Origin: Desulfospira sp963664655 | Lineage (GTDB): Bacteria > Desulfobacterota > Desulfobacteria > Desulfobacterales > Desulfobacteraceae | Direction of reading: 5' to 3' | Assembly (NCBI GenBank): GCA_963664655.2 | Contig: CAXXHM010000001.1 | Span: forward strand, 992,001 to 1,056,000 | DNA length: 64,000 nucleotides | Shown: positions 42,296 to 51,375 of the stretch, one piece after another | Position numbering within the stretch: the stretch's first letter is position 1 | Layout: every line of letters begins with the position of its first letter | Translations under genes and position numbers: made by a program | The notes under the pieces: generated by a model | Databases searched by the model: none | The model's input: the letters and a program-made list of their open reading frames with translations, nothing else | What the model was told of the DNA's origin: nothing

Positions 42296-43966
42296 CTACA
42301 AAATTTTCCCGTCCTCAATCAGATCGGCAATATGGGTTTCCTTGAACATCCAGGCAGATGCCGGCTGATGAAATAAAAAAAACCGGGCGGTCCTGGCATC
42401 GGCAAACACCCGGTCCATGACCACATAAAACACAAAGCCGGCAGACCGGTTCCATGCCGGCAGAATCCGGGCATCCAGCCCCTCCTGGATGCACTGCCTT
42501 GTTTTGTCATAGGCCTGGCCAAGATTGAGAAACCGGCCGGCGGAAAGACAGGCTTTATCCCTGGTCCACGGGTAAGTGGATGTCCGGATCACCGGGAAAC
42601 GGATATCCTGCCCTGTCATGACCCAATTGGGATTTTCAATTCCCGGGTTCTGTGCCAGCACCTGGTTGATATAATCAAGGGAGCAAGACCCATAAATGGC
42701 TGTGATCATAGAATAAAGAGTTTCATGGCCAGGAACGGTGACCGTGCCCAGCAGCAGCGGCATATCCGCTGGCAGGCCGTTGTTTTCGATGGCGTCGGCC
42801 CCTGGTCCCGGCATGTGGGATTCCTCGGCCAGGATCGGCTCATGGACCGGGCTGACCGGCGGTGCCATGGGGACCACCGGGGCCGCTTTGGGGGCCGGGG
42901 CTCTGAGAATGGGCCTGATCACCGTGGCCGGGACCGCCAGGGCCTGTTGAACCGGCATGTTTTGTTCGGCATGAAGCCCGGCCGCCACCGGTCCGGATGA
43001 GCCTGACAGCCGGCTGAACAACCTATTGTCAAAGAGCATCCCGCTGTTGATGGCCATCAGCAGGATCAGGACGGCTGCGGCCAGGGAAACCGCCGGCATC
43101 ATGGAGACTTTGGTCTTCCGGTCATGGGGAAACACCTCCGCCCCGCAGTGATGGACAAAATAAGAGCCGGCCACGGGCTGGTTCCGGATAATCATGGCCA
43201 GAATGACATCATGGCACAGGTTGATGATTTTCCGGGGATACCCCCGTGTAATCCGGTATACGGCCCAGAATCCGGAAAATGTAAACCGCGGCAGTTCGCT
43301 GCTGTCAAAGTATTCGGGGGAGGCACTGCTGGAGATCCGGAACTGGATCAAATTCCGGGTTTCAGTAAACCCCAAAGGAGAAAACGTATACCGAAAATTG
43401 ATCCGGTCTACAAAATTTTCCATGTCCGCGATCATGGGATCAAACTCTTTCTGGGCAAAGATGACGATCTGTAACAATTTTTTATCATTGGTTTCGTAAT
43501 TGAGCAGTTCCCTTAAGGTTTCCAGACAGGAAACGGCAAGCTTCTGGCCCTCGTCAATCATCAGCACCGTGGCCATATTCTTGTCCACCCCGTGGAAGAA
43601 TAAATCTGTTTTGATTTTCTCCTTAAGGGACAATTCATCATCTTCGATGCGTTCTTCCGGGTCGATTCCGGCAAAGTGGCGGTAAATACAGGCTAAAAAT
43701 TCAACCGGCGAAGCAAACCCGGGATCCAGGATTAAAAAATGCCGGATCTTTTTGTCATTGGCAATTTTGCGGATCAGCTGCCGGCATACGGTGGTTTTTC
43801 CCGTCCCCACATCCCCTGTGACCACATTGAGTCCCCGGCGCAGCCGAAGGGAAAGCTCAAGCTTCTGCAAAACGTGCCAGTGCTGCCTGGAGTGAAAAAA
43901 CAACCCCGGGTCAGGGGAATTGGAAAAGGGTTCCTTTTCCAGATGAAGGGTCCGGTAATAGGTCAT
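42296..43966 (-). CDS. mshM: ExeA/MshM-type ATPase with LysM-like domain
   Basis: 556 residues: AAA+ domain (about 1-265) with Walker A GDVGTGKTT and Walker B VLMIDEGQK, one membrane helix (about 275-295), a proline-rich linker (about 330-375), a LysM-like motif (YSMITAIYGSCSLDYINQVL...NPNWVMTGQDIRFP, about 415-465) and a small C-terminal domain. ExeA-type proteins help assemble the secretin through peptidoglycan, which fits its place beside the secretin gene. Confidence 0.88.
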   Translation of the reverse strand: MTYYRTLHLEKEPFSNSPDPGLFFHSRQHWHVLQKLELSLRLRRGLNVVTGDVGTGKTTVCRQLIRKIANDKKIRHFLILDPGFASPVEFLACIYRHFAGIDPEERIEDDELSLKEKIKTDLFFHGVDKNMATVLMIDEGQKLAVSCLETLRELLNYETNDKKLLQIVIFAQKEFDPMIADMENFVDRINFRYTFSPLGFTETRNLIQFRISSSASPEYFDSSELPRFTFSGFWAVYRITRGYPRKIINLCHDVILAMIIRNQPVAGSYFVHHCGAEVFPHDRKTKVSMMPAVSLAAAVLILLMAINSGMLFDNRLFSRLSGSSGPVAAGLHAEQNMPVQQALAVPATVIRPILRAPAPKAAPVVPMAPPVSPVHEPILAEESHMPGPGADAIENNGLPADMPLLLGTVTVPGHETLYSMITAIYGSCSLDYINQVLAQNPGIENPNWVMTGQDIRFPVIRTSTYPWTRDKACLSAGRFLNLGQAYDKTRQCIQEGLDARILPAWNRSAGFVFYVVMDRVFADARTARFFLFHQPASAWMFKETHIADLIEDGKIL

Positions 43967-43991
43967 TGGTCCTGCTCAATTATGTTTTTTT

Positions 43992-44101
43992 TATATGAAA
44001 GTCTCACTAACGTCCTGAGAAGACTTTCAATATTTGTTGTGGGCGGCTCCTGGCCGGATAACCAAGACGGCCCGGTTTCTGCCCTTTAGGGTATGGCCGT
44101 T
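43992..44101 (+). repeat. Two-hairpin dispersed repeat, single copy inside the pilus operon
   Basis: Subtype with CGTCCTGAGAAGACTTTC and the tail CCCGGTTTCTGCCCTTTAGG. Its right edge GGCCGTTA supplies part of the secretin's stop codon (TAA on the minus strand at 44100-44102). It splits the pilus operon into two halves, with no gene disrupted. Confidence 0.85.
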
Positions 44102-45785
44102 AGTCGGAAGCCGAGGCTGATGCGGCGTCTTCCACTGTCCGGCCTTTTAAAATATGGGGCGTGATAAAAATGAGCAGCTCCTCCATTTCCGAAGAATTGC
44201 TCTGGGTCTTAAACAGCCAGCCCAGGCCCGGCACATCCTTAAGGTAGGGCACCCCGGATTCGGATTCTTCGAGATTCTCTTTATTCAGCCCGCCGATAAC
44301 CGTTGTCTGGCCGTCAAACAGGTTCACCATGGTTTCCGCATTTTTGGTGGTAATGGTGGGGTTGCCGTCCACGGTGTTGGTAAAGTCCAGTTCGTCCTTG
44401 TGGGTGAGAATCTCCAGCCGGACAATATGATCATCAATGACATGGGGGGTCACTTCAAGGCTGATAACGGCTTTTCGCCACTCAATGCTGACCTCCCCGT
44501 CTTCAACGGTCTGAAAGGGCACGTCCTTGCCCGACTCAATACTGGCGGTATGGTGGTCCAGGGTGGTGATGGAGGGTTTGGACAAAATATTGAGTTTGCC
44601 CTCCTGCTCCAAGGCGGTCAGTTCCGTATACAGCATCCAGTCCCCGACTTTCTGGGTAAGCATCCCAAAAGACAGGCCGCCCGAGCTTGCCGTCGCCTCG
44701 GCCGCATCCTGAAGAAAAGAGCTGACGATATTGAGTTCATTTTCCCCGTCATCATTCTCTTCCGTGGTAAAGGCCGATGTCCCGAGCATGCCCGTGGTAC
44801 TCTTTGTCCCGTCACTGTTGGTTCCGATGCCAAGCCCGCCCCACTGGACCCCAAGTTCTCTGGCCGTATCCGATGTGGCCTCCACAATGTGGGCCTCAAT
44901 GAGCACCTGCCGGCTGGGCTGGTCGATTTTCCGGATCAGCGGTAAAATTTTGTCCAGATCCGACCGGGTCGCATTAACAATGAGAGAATTGGTATTTTTA
45001 TCCTTTAAGATGGATCCCCGGAAATCTATTTCCGATCCGGATTCACCTTTCTTGCCGCTGCCCTCGGTAACGGATTTTTTAAGGGCCGCTTCCTTTGAAT
45101 TGGTCACCAGATACTTTTCCAGGTTTTCCCGCAGCTCGTCCAGATCGGAAAAATTAATCTTGACCACCCGGGTAAGCAAAGGCTCAAGCTGTTCCTGCTT
45201 CCGGGCAATTTCCTGCATGGCCAGCACATGTTCTTTTTTGCTTTTCTGGTACTTTTGCTTGGCCTCCATCAGGGCGATCTCCCGGTTCAGGTCTTCCACG
45301 GTCACCACCCTGAGAATATCCCCGCTCCACTTATAAGTCAGGCCATAGGTCCCCAACAGCCCCAAAAAGGCCTCGTCCCAGGGGACATTGACAATATTGA
45401 TCTTGGCCTGGCCGGAAACGGTTTCATTGATGAGAATATTGACATCGGCAGCCCGGGCCAGTGTGCGCAGCAACACAGCCACCGGGACATCATGCATTTT
45501 CATGGTCAGCCGCATTTTGGGCAGGGCCTTTTCCGGTCCCTCGGCCGATTCAGCATCTTCAGGCGCATGTTTTTCCTCCATCTGCCGGACCGTTTCCGCA
45601 ATTTCCCTGTCCGTCTGCTCAATGAAGGGGCGGGGGTCAGGCGTTGCCTTGGGCGAATTTTCGGCCATAATCCGCCATTTTTCGAACCGGTCCGTTTTCT
45701 CGGCCTCCTTCTGGGTTGCCTGGCAGCCGGAATTGAAGGCCATGAAGATCAACGCTAAAAAGCCGATTTGGATGCATTTTTTCAT
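44100..45785 (-). CDS. mshL: Outer-membrane secretin (MshL/GspD type), lipoprotein
   Basis: About 561 residues; ATG at 45785 chosen for the GGA eight bases before, with MKKCIQIGFLALIFMAFNSGC as a lipoprotein signal (SGC). Then an STN/N0 domain (LTMKMHDVPVAVLLRTLARA, about 90-170), a coiled-coil spacer (about 180-220), and the secretin core: VLIEAHIVEATSDTARELGV, VIGGLNKENLEESESGVPYL, PGLGWLFKTQ and LLIFITPHIL. Forms the ring for pilus exit. Its stop overlaps a dispersed repeat. Confidence 0.94.
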   Translation of the reverse strand: MKKCIQIGFLALIFMAFNSGCQATQKEAEKTDRFEKWRIMAENSPKATPDPRPFIEQTDREIAETVRQMEEKHAPEDAESAEGPEKALPKMRLTMKMHDVPVAVLLRTLARAADVNILINETVSGQAKINIVNVPWDEAFLGLLGTYGLTYKWSGDILRVVTVEDLNREIALMEAKQKYQKSKKEHVLAMQEIARKQEQLEPLLTRVVKINFSDLDELRENLEKYLVTNSKEAALKKSVTEGSGKKGESGSEIDFRGSILKDKNTNSLIVNATRSDLDKILPLIRKIDQPSRQVLIEAHIVEATSDTARELGVQWGGLGIGTNSDGTKSTTGMLGTSAFTTEENDDGENELNIVSSFLQDAAEATASSGGLSFGMLTQKVGDWMLYTELTALEQEGKLNILSKPSITTLDHHTASIESGKDVPFQTVEDGEVSIEWRKAVISLEVTPHVIDDHIVRLEILTHKDELDFTNTVDGNPTITTKNAETMVNLFDGQTTVIGGLNKENLEESESGVPYLKDVPGLGWLFKTQSNSSEMEELLIFITPHILKGRTVEDAASASASD

Positions 45786-45825
45786 TTTGTTTTCCATTAC
45801 CTGTATTGGTTTTAAGCCTCTTAAT

Positions 45826-46320
45826 TTATTCTTCTTGAAGATAAAGCGTGACCTTTTTATCGGTCTGGGTGACCAGCACCACCTTTAACGGGGTGATCTG
45901 GCTGACCTTGTACCCGGCCTCCAGGATAAGTTCACCGATGCTGTATTCCATTCCGTTAATGACCCCTAAAATGGTTTCTCCGGCCTGGATAAACCCCGAG
46001 TAGATCAGGGCCGGCATGTCTTTTTCCTTTTCCTTATCCTGATCGGCTGAATCGCCGGTGTACAGGATAAACGGATCACTCAGCCACATGCTTTCCGCCC
46101 TTGTCTTAATGTAAGCCAGGGCCTCTTTGCCTTTCCCGGCTTTTAATGCGGTCAGGTTGGCATTGGCTTTCTGGGCGACGGCATCGGCCTCGGTGGCGGC
46201 GGTGGCAATTTGCTGTTCAGCAGACCCTTCCTTGTCATTGCCCAGCACAAAGTAATCCAGCAGGCCGTAAATGGCCAGCAGTCCTGCCAAAACGATGATG
46301 ATGGTTTCTCTTTTATTCAT
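45826..46320 (-). CDS. PilP/MshK-like pilus assembly protein
   Basis: 164 residues: one membrane helix (ETIIIVLAGLLAIYGLLDYF), an alpha-helical region, and a C-terminal beta domain YSGFIQAGETILGVINGMEYSIGE and LKVVLVTQTDKKVTLYL, the pattern of PilP/GspC HR domains that link the inner-membrane complex to the secretin. Position between pilO-like and secretin genes fits MshK. Confidence 0.78.
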   Translation of the reverse strand: MNKRETIIIVLAGLLAIYGLLDYFVLGNDKEGSAEQQIATAATEADAVAQKANANLTALKAGKGKEALAYIKTRAESMWLSDPFILYTGDSADQDKEKEKDMPALIYSGFIQAGETILGVINGMEYSIGELILEAGYKVSQITPLKVVLVTQTDKKVTLYLQEE

Positions 46321-46337
46321 TGGTCCGCGTCATTTTT

Positions 46338-46907
46338 TTAGTTGGAATGGTTATCGGCTATGGCCACCTGAACCCTTATATTGCATTGCCGGATATTCTC
46401 CTGATTTGTCGTAATTTCCATATTCTCAACGATTTTAAAGCAGGGCAGCCCGGCGATGTCGATCAGGCACGGCCTGAACCGGGTCAGATCCCCTTTAAAG
46501 GTCAGGTCCAGGGCAATCATGCTGGCCCCGATATTAAAAGACTCTGTGTCCAGCCGGTTTTCCGACAGGATCACCCCGTGTTTCCGGGCGATATCATTAA
46601 ATACCTGTGACAGGCCCGATACCTGGCCCCTTGAAATGGCCTGGCGCTCGGGAAAGGGGAGGGCTGCCTCAAACGCCTGGTCGGCCAGGACCTGGGCTGC
46701 CGCATATACCGGGAAAAACCGTTTCTGCTCTTCCAGGCGGATGGATTGTTTAATCCAGGCCTCATTGATATTCCGGATGCGCCGGTACTTGGGATACAAC
46801 AGCCCCAAGGCCACCGCCACAACAAGAAGGACCGCCCCTGCAATCAGCCAGACCGTCAGGGACAACTTTTTCTTATTCCCCTTTTCCCCCTTTTGTTTTC
46901 CTGCCAT
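46338..46907 (-). CDS. PilO/MshJ-like inner-membrane protein
   Basis: 189 residues: basic N-terminus, one membrane helix (SLTVWLIAGAVLLVVAVALG), a coiled coil (about 45-85) and a ferredoxin-like C-terminal domain (MIALDLTFKGDLTRFRPCLI). Follows the PilM-PilN fusion without a gap. Confidence 0.8.
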   Translation of the reverse strand: MAGKQKGEKGNKKKLSLTVWLIAGAVLLVVAVALGLLYPKYRRIRNINEAWIKQSIRLEEQKRFFPVYAAAQVLADQAFEAALPFPERQAISRGQVSGLSQVFNDIARKHGVILSENRLDTESFNIGASMIALDLTFKGDLTRFRPCLIDIAGLPCFKIVENMEITTNQENIRQCNIRVQVAIADNHSN

Positions 46908-48692
46908 CTAAAGTATCTCCATATCTGCAATGAACTTAAGCACGTTTGTATTCCCGCTGTATTCCACCTTTTTATCCTCAAGCACCACATTCCCGAACAA
47001 GGGGGAGTCTCCAAGGGCGATCACATATCCGGTCAGGGAGGATTCAAGGGCGGTAAACTCCGCATTCACCACGCCGTGAAGCCTGAAGTGCCGCTTTTTC
47101 TCAGACATCTTCCGGCTCTTTTTTCCATTGGTATTCCCGGCATTGTCCTCTTTTGACGAAATCAGGCCGGCATCCACAGAAACAATGGAAATGTTCTCCG
47201 GTGTCAGGGAACACAATTCGCTGACCACGGCAAGGGACAGATAATCACTGGTATAAGAGCGGATCATCTCTACCTTTTTTTGGGCCTGGTGGATTTTCAG
47301 GTCCAGCACCCGGGGGGTGACCTCGGTTTCATACTGGGCCAGCTGGGCTTGAACCCGGTTGAGTTTTCTGGTTTCCTGATTCTGCACCTGGCCCAGCCAG
47401 GCCCAGACACCGCCGCAAATCAATAGCCCGGCAAGCCCGGCGGCAACCACCAGCATGTTGATCTTTTTGGCCTTTGCGGCCAGCTCCTTTTCTTTATGGG
47501 TGTAAAGGAAATTCGGGGTATAGGCGTTATCAGACAGGGCAATGCCGATGGCCGGAATGACACCGTTCCTTTCTACGGCCCTGCCGGGCGGTTCCAGGCC
47601 CAATGGCGCGCCGGCGCTTTCCCAGGGGGTAAACAGGGCGGCCCGGTCAGGCATCATTTCCCCGGCAAAGGTTAAAAACGCCTGGCTGTCATCGGTCTCC
47701 CCGAAAAAATAGTACTTTGAAATGGGCTCATTGGCCAGGTAAACGTTGGAGCAATACTCACCGGTTCTCTGGATTTTGCCCACCAGCCGGCCGGCAGCCC
47801 CGGCCAGATCCTCATACCCGGGGTCATCCAGTCTTTTCCTTTCCGCCAGAAACCCGGGGACATCGGCCGCATCCGTTGCAAGGGCGGTTCCTTCAAAGGC
47901 CTCAACCAGGCTGTGGGAACCGGTTTTAATACTTCTGGCCACCAGGACACCTTCCTGGGACAGGCAGAAAATTTCAGACCGGTGCCGCCGGATATTCACC
48001 AGGACAACCGGGTTTTCACCGATGTCCGGCTGTCCGGTCAGAATGCAGTTCTGGAGGGCAAAGGGCGTGCCGGTCACACCGGCAAGGGAATACCCGGCCG
48101 ATGAAAACAGCCTCTTTAAGTTTTGTATGGCGGCCCGGCTGCCGGCAAAGGCCACCACATTTTTCTTTTTGGCCCCGCTTTCGGTGATATCGGAAATCAC
48201 CTCATAATCAAACACTTCTTCAACAGGATCAAATTCGATTTCTTTTTTCAATGCCCACATGGCCGCATTGGCCAGCTTTGATTCCGGCAGGTTGGGAACA
48301 ACGATTTTTCTTAATTTAATGTCTTTTGTATCAATGGCGGCCCATATGGAAACATTTTTATAGCCTTTTAAAAAGCCGGACAGGCCGGACCTGAGGAATG
48401 CGGGAAACCGGCTGTCCTTCATATCCATATTGCCGGGATAGGGCAGGTTTTCCCATTTGACCAGTTCCTTTACCCCGCCCCGTTTCTGTTCCCCGGTCAA
48501 CGCCATTGAAAGGCAGTTGGCCCCGAACTGCACACCGGCACAAAGGTTAAACCGGACGTTATTTTTAAGGGAGGCCCCGCCTGACGCATCAGGAGAAATA
48601 GAGACCGGTTCTTGTGCCGGAGGCGGCAGGTTCTCACTCCGAATGGAGTCTAACAGTTTTTCGGTTGAATTTAAGTCATTTGAATCTGTCAC
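46908..48692 (-). CDS. Fused PilM-PilN-like protein
   Basis: 594 residues. Residues about 45-400 resemble the actin-like PilM/MshI ATPase fold (CAGVQFGANCLSMALTGEQK, AMWALKKEIEFDPVEEV, VVLVNIRRHRSEIFCLSQEG). A membrane helix (about 415-435, MLVVAAGLAGLLICGGVWAW) leads into a PilN-like coiled coil and domain (VEMIRSYTSDYLSLAVVSEL, LTPENISIVSVDA). In most systems these are two proteins; here one chain would sit both in the cytoplasm and in the periplasm. First gene of the pilus operon. Confidence 0.82.
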   Translation of the reverse strand: MTDSNDLNSTEKLLDSIRSENLPPPAQEPVSISPDASGGASLKNNVRFNLCAGVQFGANCLSMALTGEQKRGGVKELVKWENLPYPGNMDMKDSRFPAFLRSGLSGFLKGYKNVSIWAAIDTKDIKLRKIVVPNLPESKLANAAMWALKKEIEFDPVEEVFDYEVISDITESGAKKKNVVAFAGSRAAIQNLKRLFSSAGYSLAGVTGTPFALQNCILTGQPDIGENPVVLVNIRRHRSEIFCLSQEGVLVARSIKTGSHSLVEAFEGTALATDAADVPGFLAERKRLDDPGYEDLAGAAGRLVGKIQRTGEYCSNVYLANEPISKYYFFGETDDSQAFLTFAGEMMPDRAALFTPWESAGAPLGLEPPGRAVERNGVIPAIGIALSDNAYTPNFLYTHKEKELAAKAKKINMLVVAAGLAGLLICGGVWAWLGQVQNQETRKLNRVQAQLAQYETEVTPRVLDLKIHQAQKKVEMIRSYTSDYLSLAVVSELCSLTPENISIVSVDAGLISSKEDNAGNTNGKKSRKMSEKKRHFRLHGVVNAEFTALESSLTGYVIALGDSPLFGNVVLEDKKVEYSGNTNVLKFIADMEIL

Positions 48693-49308
48693 AACAACCC
48701 CTTAGGTATATGTCAGTTCTGAGCATGTTTAACCTAAATGATGTCTAAATTAGTTGCCTTTAAATGCCAAAATGAAAGTGACGATATCCCAAAACGGATC
48801 CGGCCTTTCTATGTTCCAATTTCCAAACTGTTCCAGGGCATTTTTTCAATTTCTTGCGCGATACCGGGTTCCTTTAGACACGGATATAACAGGCATGGGC
48901 CGTTGTCTTCACCCGGGCTTTAATTAAGCCTGTTTCACCGCTCTTGTCAATACCATTTCAGCCTTTGCAGGCAGATTATCCCCAATGGAGATGAATGAAT
49001 AATTTTTTTAAAAAAAAGAAAACCAAGTTGATCCCGCTGTAAAAGACCATCACCACCCATATAATATACTAAAAATACATAAAGATTTTTCTTTTGACAA
49101 CCCTTAAATGACATCAGGCCGCTTTTTCCTCTCATCCGGTCTGTATTTTTACCCCTGAAATTAAATATGGACATTCCGGGCTGATCCCGGGTATATTTTA
49201 ACGGATTTCGCCATCGCCCTGATGATGATAGAATTGAAAATATTGTTTTACGTCACCGCAGCTGAAGCAGAAAAAGCACCGCATATTTAAGAAATTTAGG
49301 AAAGATTA
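48693..49308. other. Divergent intergenic region between pilus operon and hybrid kinase
   Basis: 616 bp holding the promoters of both units. A sigma-70-like site for the pilus operon is at 48923-48950. It also has an A/T-rich patch around 49000. No RNA gene seen; a GG-N9-GC site at 48754-48770 is off-spaced for sigma-54. Confidence 0.6.
48923..48950 (-). promoter_or_regulatory. Candidate sigma-70 promoter for the pilus operon
   Basis: TTGACA at 48950-48945 and CTTAAT at 48928-48923 (minus strand) with a 16-bp spacer. The leader would be about 220 bases before the PilM-PilN ATG. The -10 box overlaps a near-palindrome GGCTTTAATTAAGCC. Confidence 0.3.
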
Positions 49309-51375
49309 ATGCCGGAACACCACTTAGCGCCGTTCTTACAAACCACCCCGACCATCCTTACGGTGAATGATTCCAAAGTCCTTTGCAAAGAAATTCAAAA
49401 GGCTCTGGGCGAACAGGGGTTTAACGTCATCACCGCCGAGGACGGCGTCCAGGCCTTAGAAATGTTTGAACAGGGGAACGGCCCGGATATTGATATTATT
49501 CTCACGGAAAGGTCCCTGCCCCGGATGGACGGTATTACCTTTTGCCGGAAAGTAAAAATGGACCCGGATCTGTCGGCCATTCCGGTCATTTTCCTAACCT
49601 CTAAAACCCAACCGGAAATTCAATCCCTTATTTTTGAGGCCGGTGCCAGTGATTATATTGAAAAGCCCTTTATGCCCGATGTGCTGGCTGCCAGGATATA
49701 CGTTCACCTTCAAAGCCGGGTATCCAAACGATACCTGAAAAACCAGATCCGCGAACAGACCCTTATCCTGAAAAAAGCCAAGGAAGGGGCGGAAGATGCC
49801 AACCAGGCCAAGTCCACTTTTCTGGCCAATATGAGCCACGAAATACGGACCCCCATGAACGGGATCATCGGGTATACCGACCTGCTGCTGGAAACCGCCT
49901 TGTCGTCCCAGCAGACCGAATACGCTGAAGCCATCCGTCAAAGCGCCGAGTCGCTGCTTTCCCTCATTAACGGCATCTTAGACTTTTCAAAAATCGAAGC
50001 CGGCAAAATGGAGATCGAGGCCATTGACATGGATCTTGGCCAGACCCTGGAACCGGTGTGCAAGCTCATGGCGGCCCAGTCCTGCCGGAAAAATGTGGAA
50101 TTTGTCCTGACGGTCAGGGAAAACGTCCCCAATTTCTTTAAAGGTGACCCCACCCGGCTTCAACAGATCCTCACCAACCTTTGCGGCAATGCCGTTAAAT
50201 TTGTGGAAAAAGGAGAAATTCTTCTCGAAATCTCCTTAGCTGAATCATCAGGGGATGATCTCCTGCTCCGGTTCGAGGTCAGCGACACGGGCATCGGTAT
50301 TGGCAAAAACCAAATCAAAAGACTGTTCCAGTCCTTTACCCAGGCCGACTCATCCACCACCAGAAAATACGGGGGAACCGGTCTTGGGCTTACGATTTCC
50401 AAACAGCTCACCGAGCTCATGGGCGGCGAAATCGGTGTGGAAAGCATCCCGGGGAAAGGCTCTAATTTCTGGTTTACGGCCAAATTTAAAAAATCGCCGG
50501 ACAGCGACCGGTTTGACCCCAACATCCCCCCTGAGTTCAAATGCCTTAAATGCCTGGTGGTGGACGATACCGACTCGGTAAGACGAAGCATGAGCCGGCT
50601 GCTCATCGCCCTGGGGTGCCGGGCAGACCATGCCCAGAACGCCACCATGGCCATGGAAAAAATCATGGATGCCCAGCTTGAATCCGATCCCTATGATACG
50701 GTTTTTATTGATCAGGACATGCCCGGGCAGGACGGCAAGGCCCTGGCCGCCATGCTCCCCAATACCGAAGGCCTCCGGTTGCCCGGCCTGATTTTAATGG
50801 GATATGAAGCCAACCGGCTGTCCGAAACAGAACTTGAAAGATCCGGATTCAAGGCCTATATTCCCAAACCGGTCAACCGGGCCACCACCATGGAAGTCCT
50901 GGCCCATGCCCACGGGATTGCCTTTGAAAAACCGGCCGTTACACTGCCCAAAGAGCCATCCTCCCCGCCGCCTCCCCCGGTGCCGTTGCCCAAAGGCCGG
51001 GGCCTGAACGTTCTTCTGGCAGAGGACAACAAGATGAACCAGCGGGTGGCCACCAACATGCTCAAAAAAATGGGCCATACCGTCACCCTTGCCCAAAACG
51101 GCAAAGAAGCGGTGGACCTGTTTGCGGCATCCCCCTTCCACCTGATCCTCATGGACGGGCAGATGCCGGTCCTGGACGGGCTTGAAGCCACACGGATGAT
51201 CCGGAAATTAGAAGCCGAAAACCAGTCCCCGAGGATCCCCATTATTGCCCTGACCGCAAATGCCATGGCCGGAGACCGGGAACGGTTTCTGGCCTCGGGA
51301 ATGGATGATTATATCCCCAAACCGTTTAAACGCGAGGCCCTTTCAAAGGTGTTAGACCGATTTCAACTTCAATGA
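49309..51375 (+). CDS. Hybrid histidine kinase, three receiver domains
   Basis: 688 residues: receiver-like domain (about 14-135), HisKA with NMSHEIRTPMNG (His177), HATPase with DTGIGIGKNQIKRLF and YGGTGLGLTISKQLTELMGG, then two receivers (about 410-525 and 563-685). The first receiver is altered: the acidic pair is N20-D21 and the phospho-site reads TERSLPRMDG (Glu67 for Asp); the last two keep Asp. No membrane helix, so it is cytoplasmic and senses an unknown signal. AGGAAAG precedes the ATG. Overlaps the ABC gene by ATGA. Confidence 0.92.
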   Translation: MPEHHLAPFLQTTPTILTVNDSKVLCKEIQKALGEQGFNVITAEDGVQALEMFEQGNGPDIDIILTERSLPRMDGITFCRKVKMDPDLSAIPVIFLTSKTQPEIQSLIFEAGASDYIEKPFMPDVLAARIYVHLQSRVSKRYLKNQIREQTLILKKAKEGAEDANQAKSTFLANMSHEIRTPMNGIIGYTDLLLETALSSQQTEYAEAIRQSAESLLSLINGILDFSKIEAGKMEIEAIDMDLGQTLEPVCKLMAAQSCRKNVEFVLTVRENVPNFFKGDPTRLQQILTNLCGNAVKFVEKGEILLEISLAESSGDDLLLRFEVSDTGIGIGKNQIKRLFQSFTQADSSTTRKYGGTGLGLTISKQLTELMGGEIGVESIPGKGSNFWFTAKFKKSPDSDRFDPNIPPEFKCLKCLVVDDTDSVRRSMSRLLIALGCRADHAQNATMAMEKIMDAQLESDPYDTVFIDQDMPGQDGKALAAMLPNTEGLRLPGLILMGYEANRLSETELERSGFKAYIPKPVNRATTMEVLAHAHGIAFEKPAVTLPKEPSSPPPPPVPLPKGRGLNVLLAEDNKMNQRVATNMLKKMGHTVTLAQNGKEAVDLFAASPFHLILMDGQMPVLDGLEATRMIRKLEAENQSPRIPIIALTANAMAGDRERFLASGMDDYIPKPFKREALSKVLDRFQLQ

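Noticed and set aside
48754..48770. Sigma-54-like site TTGGCATTTAAAGGCAA upstream of the PilM-PilN gene
   Set aside because: GG and GC are 9 bases apart instead of 10, which normally abolishes sigma-54 binding.
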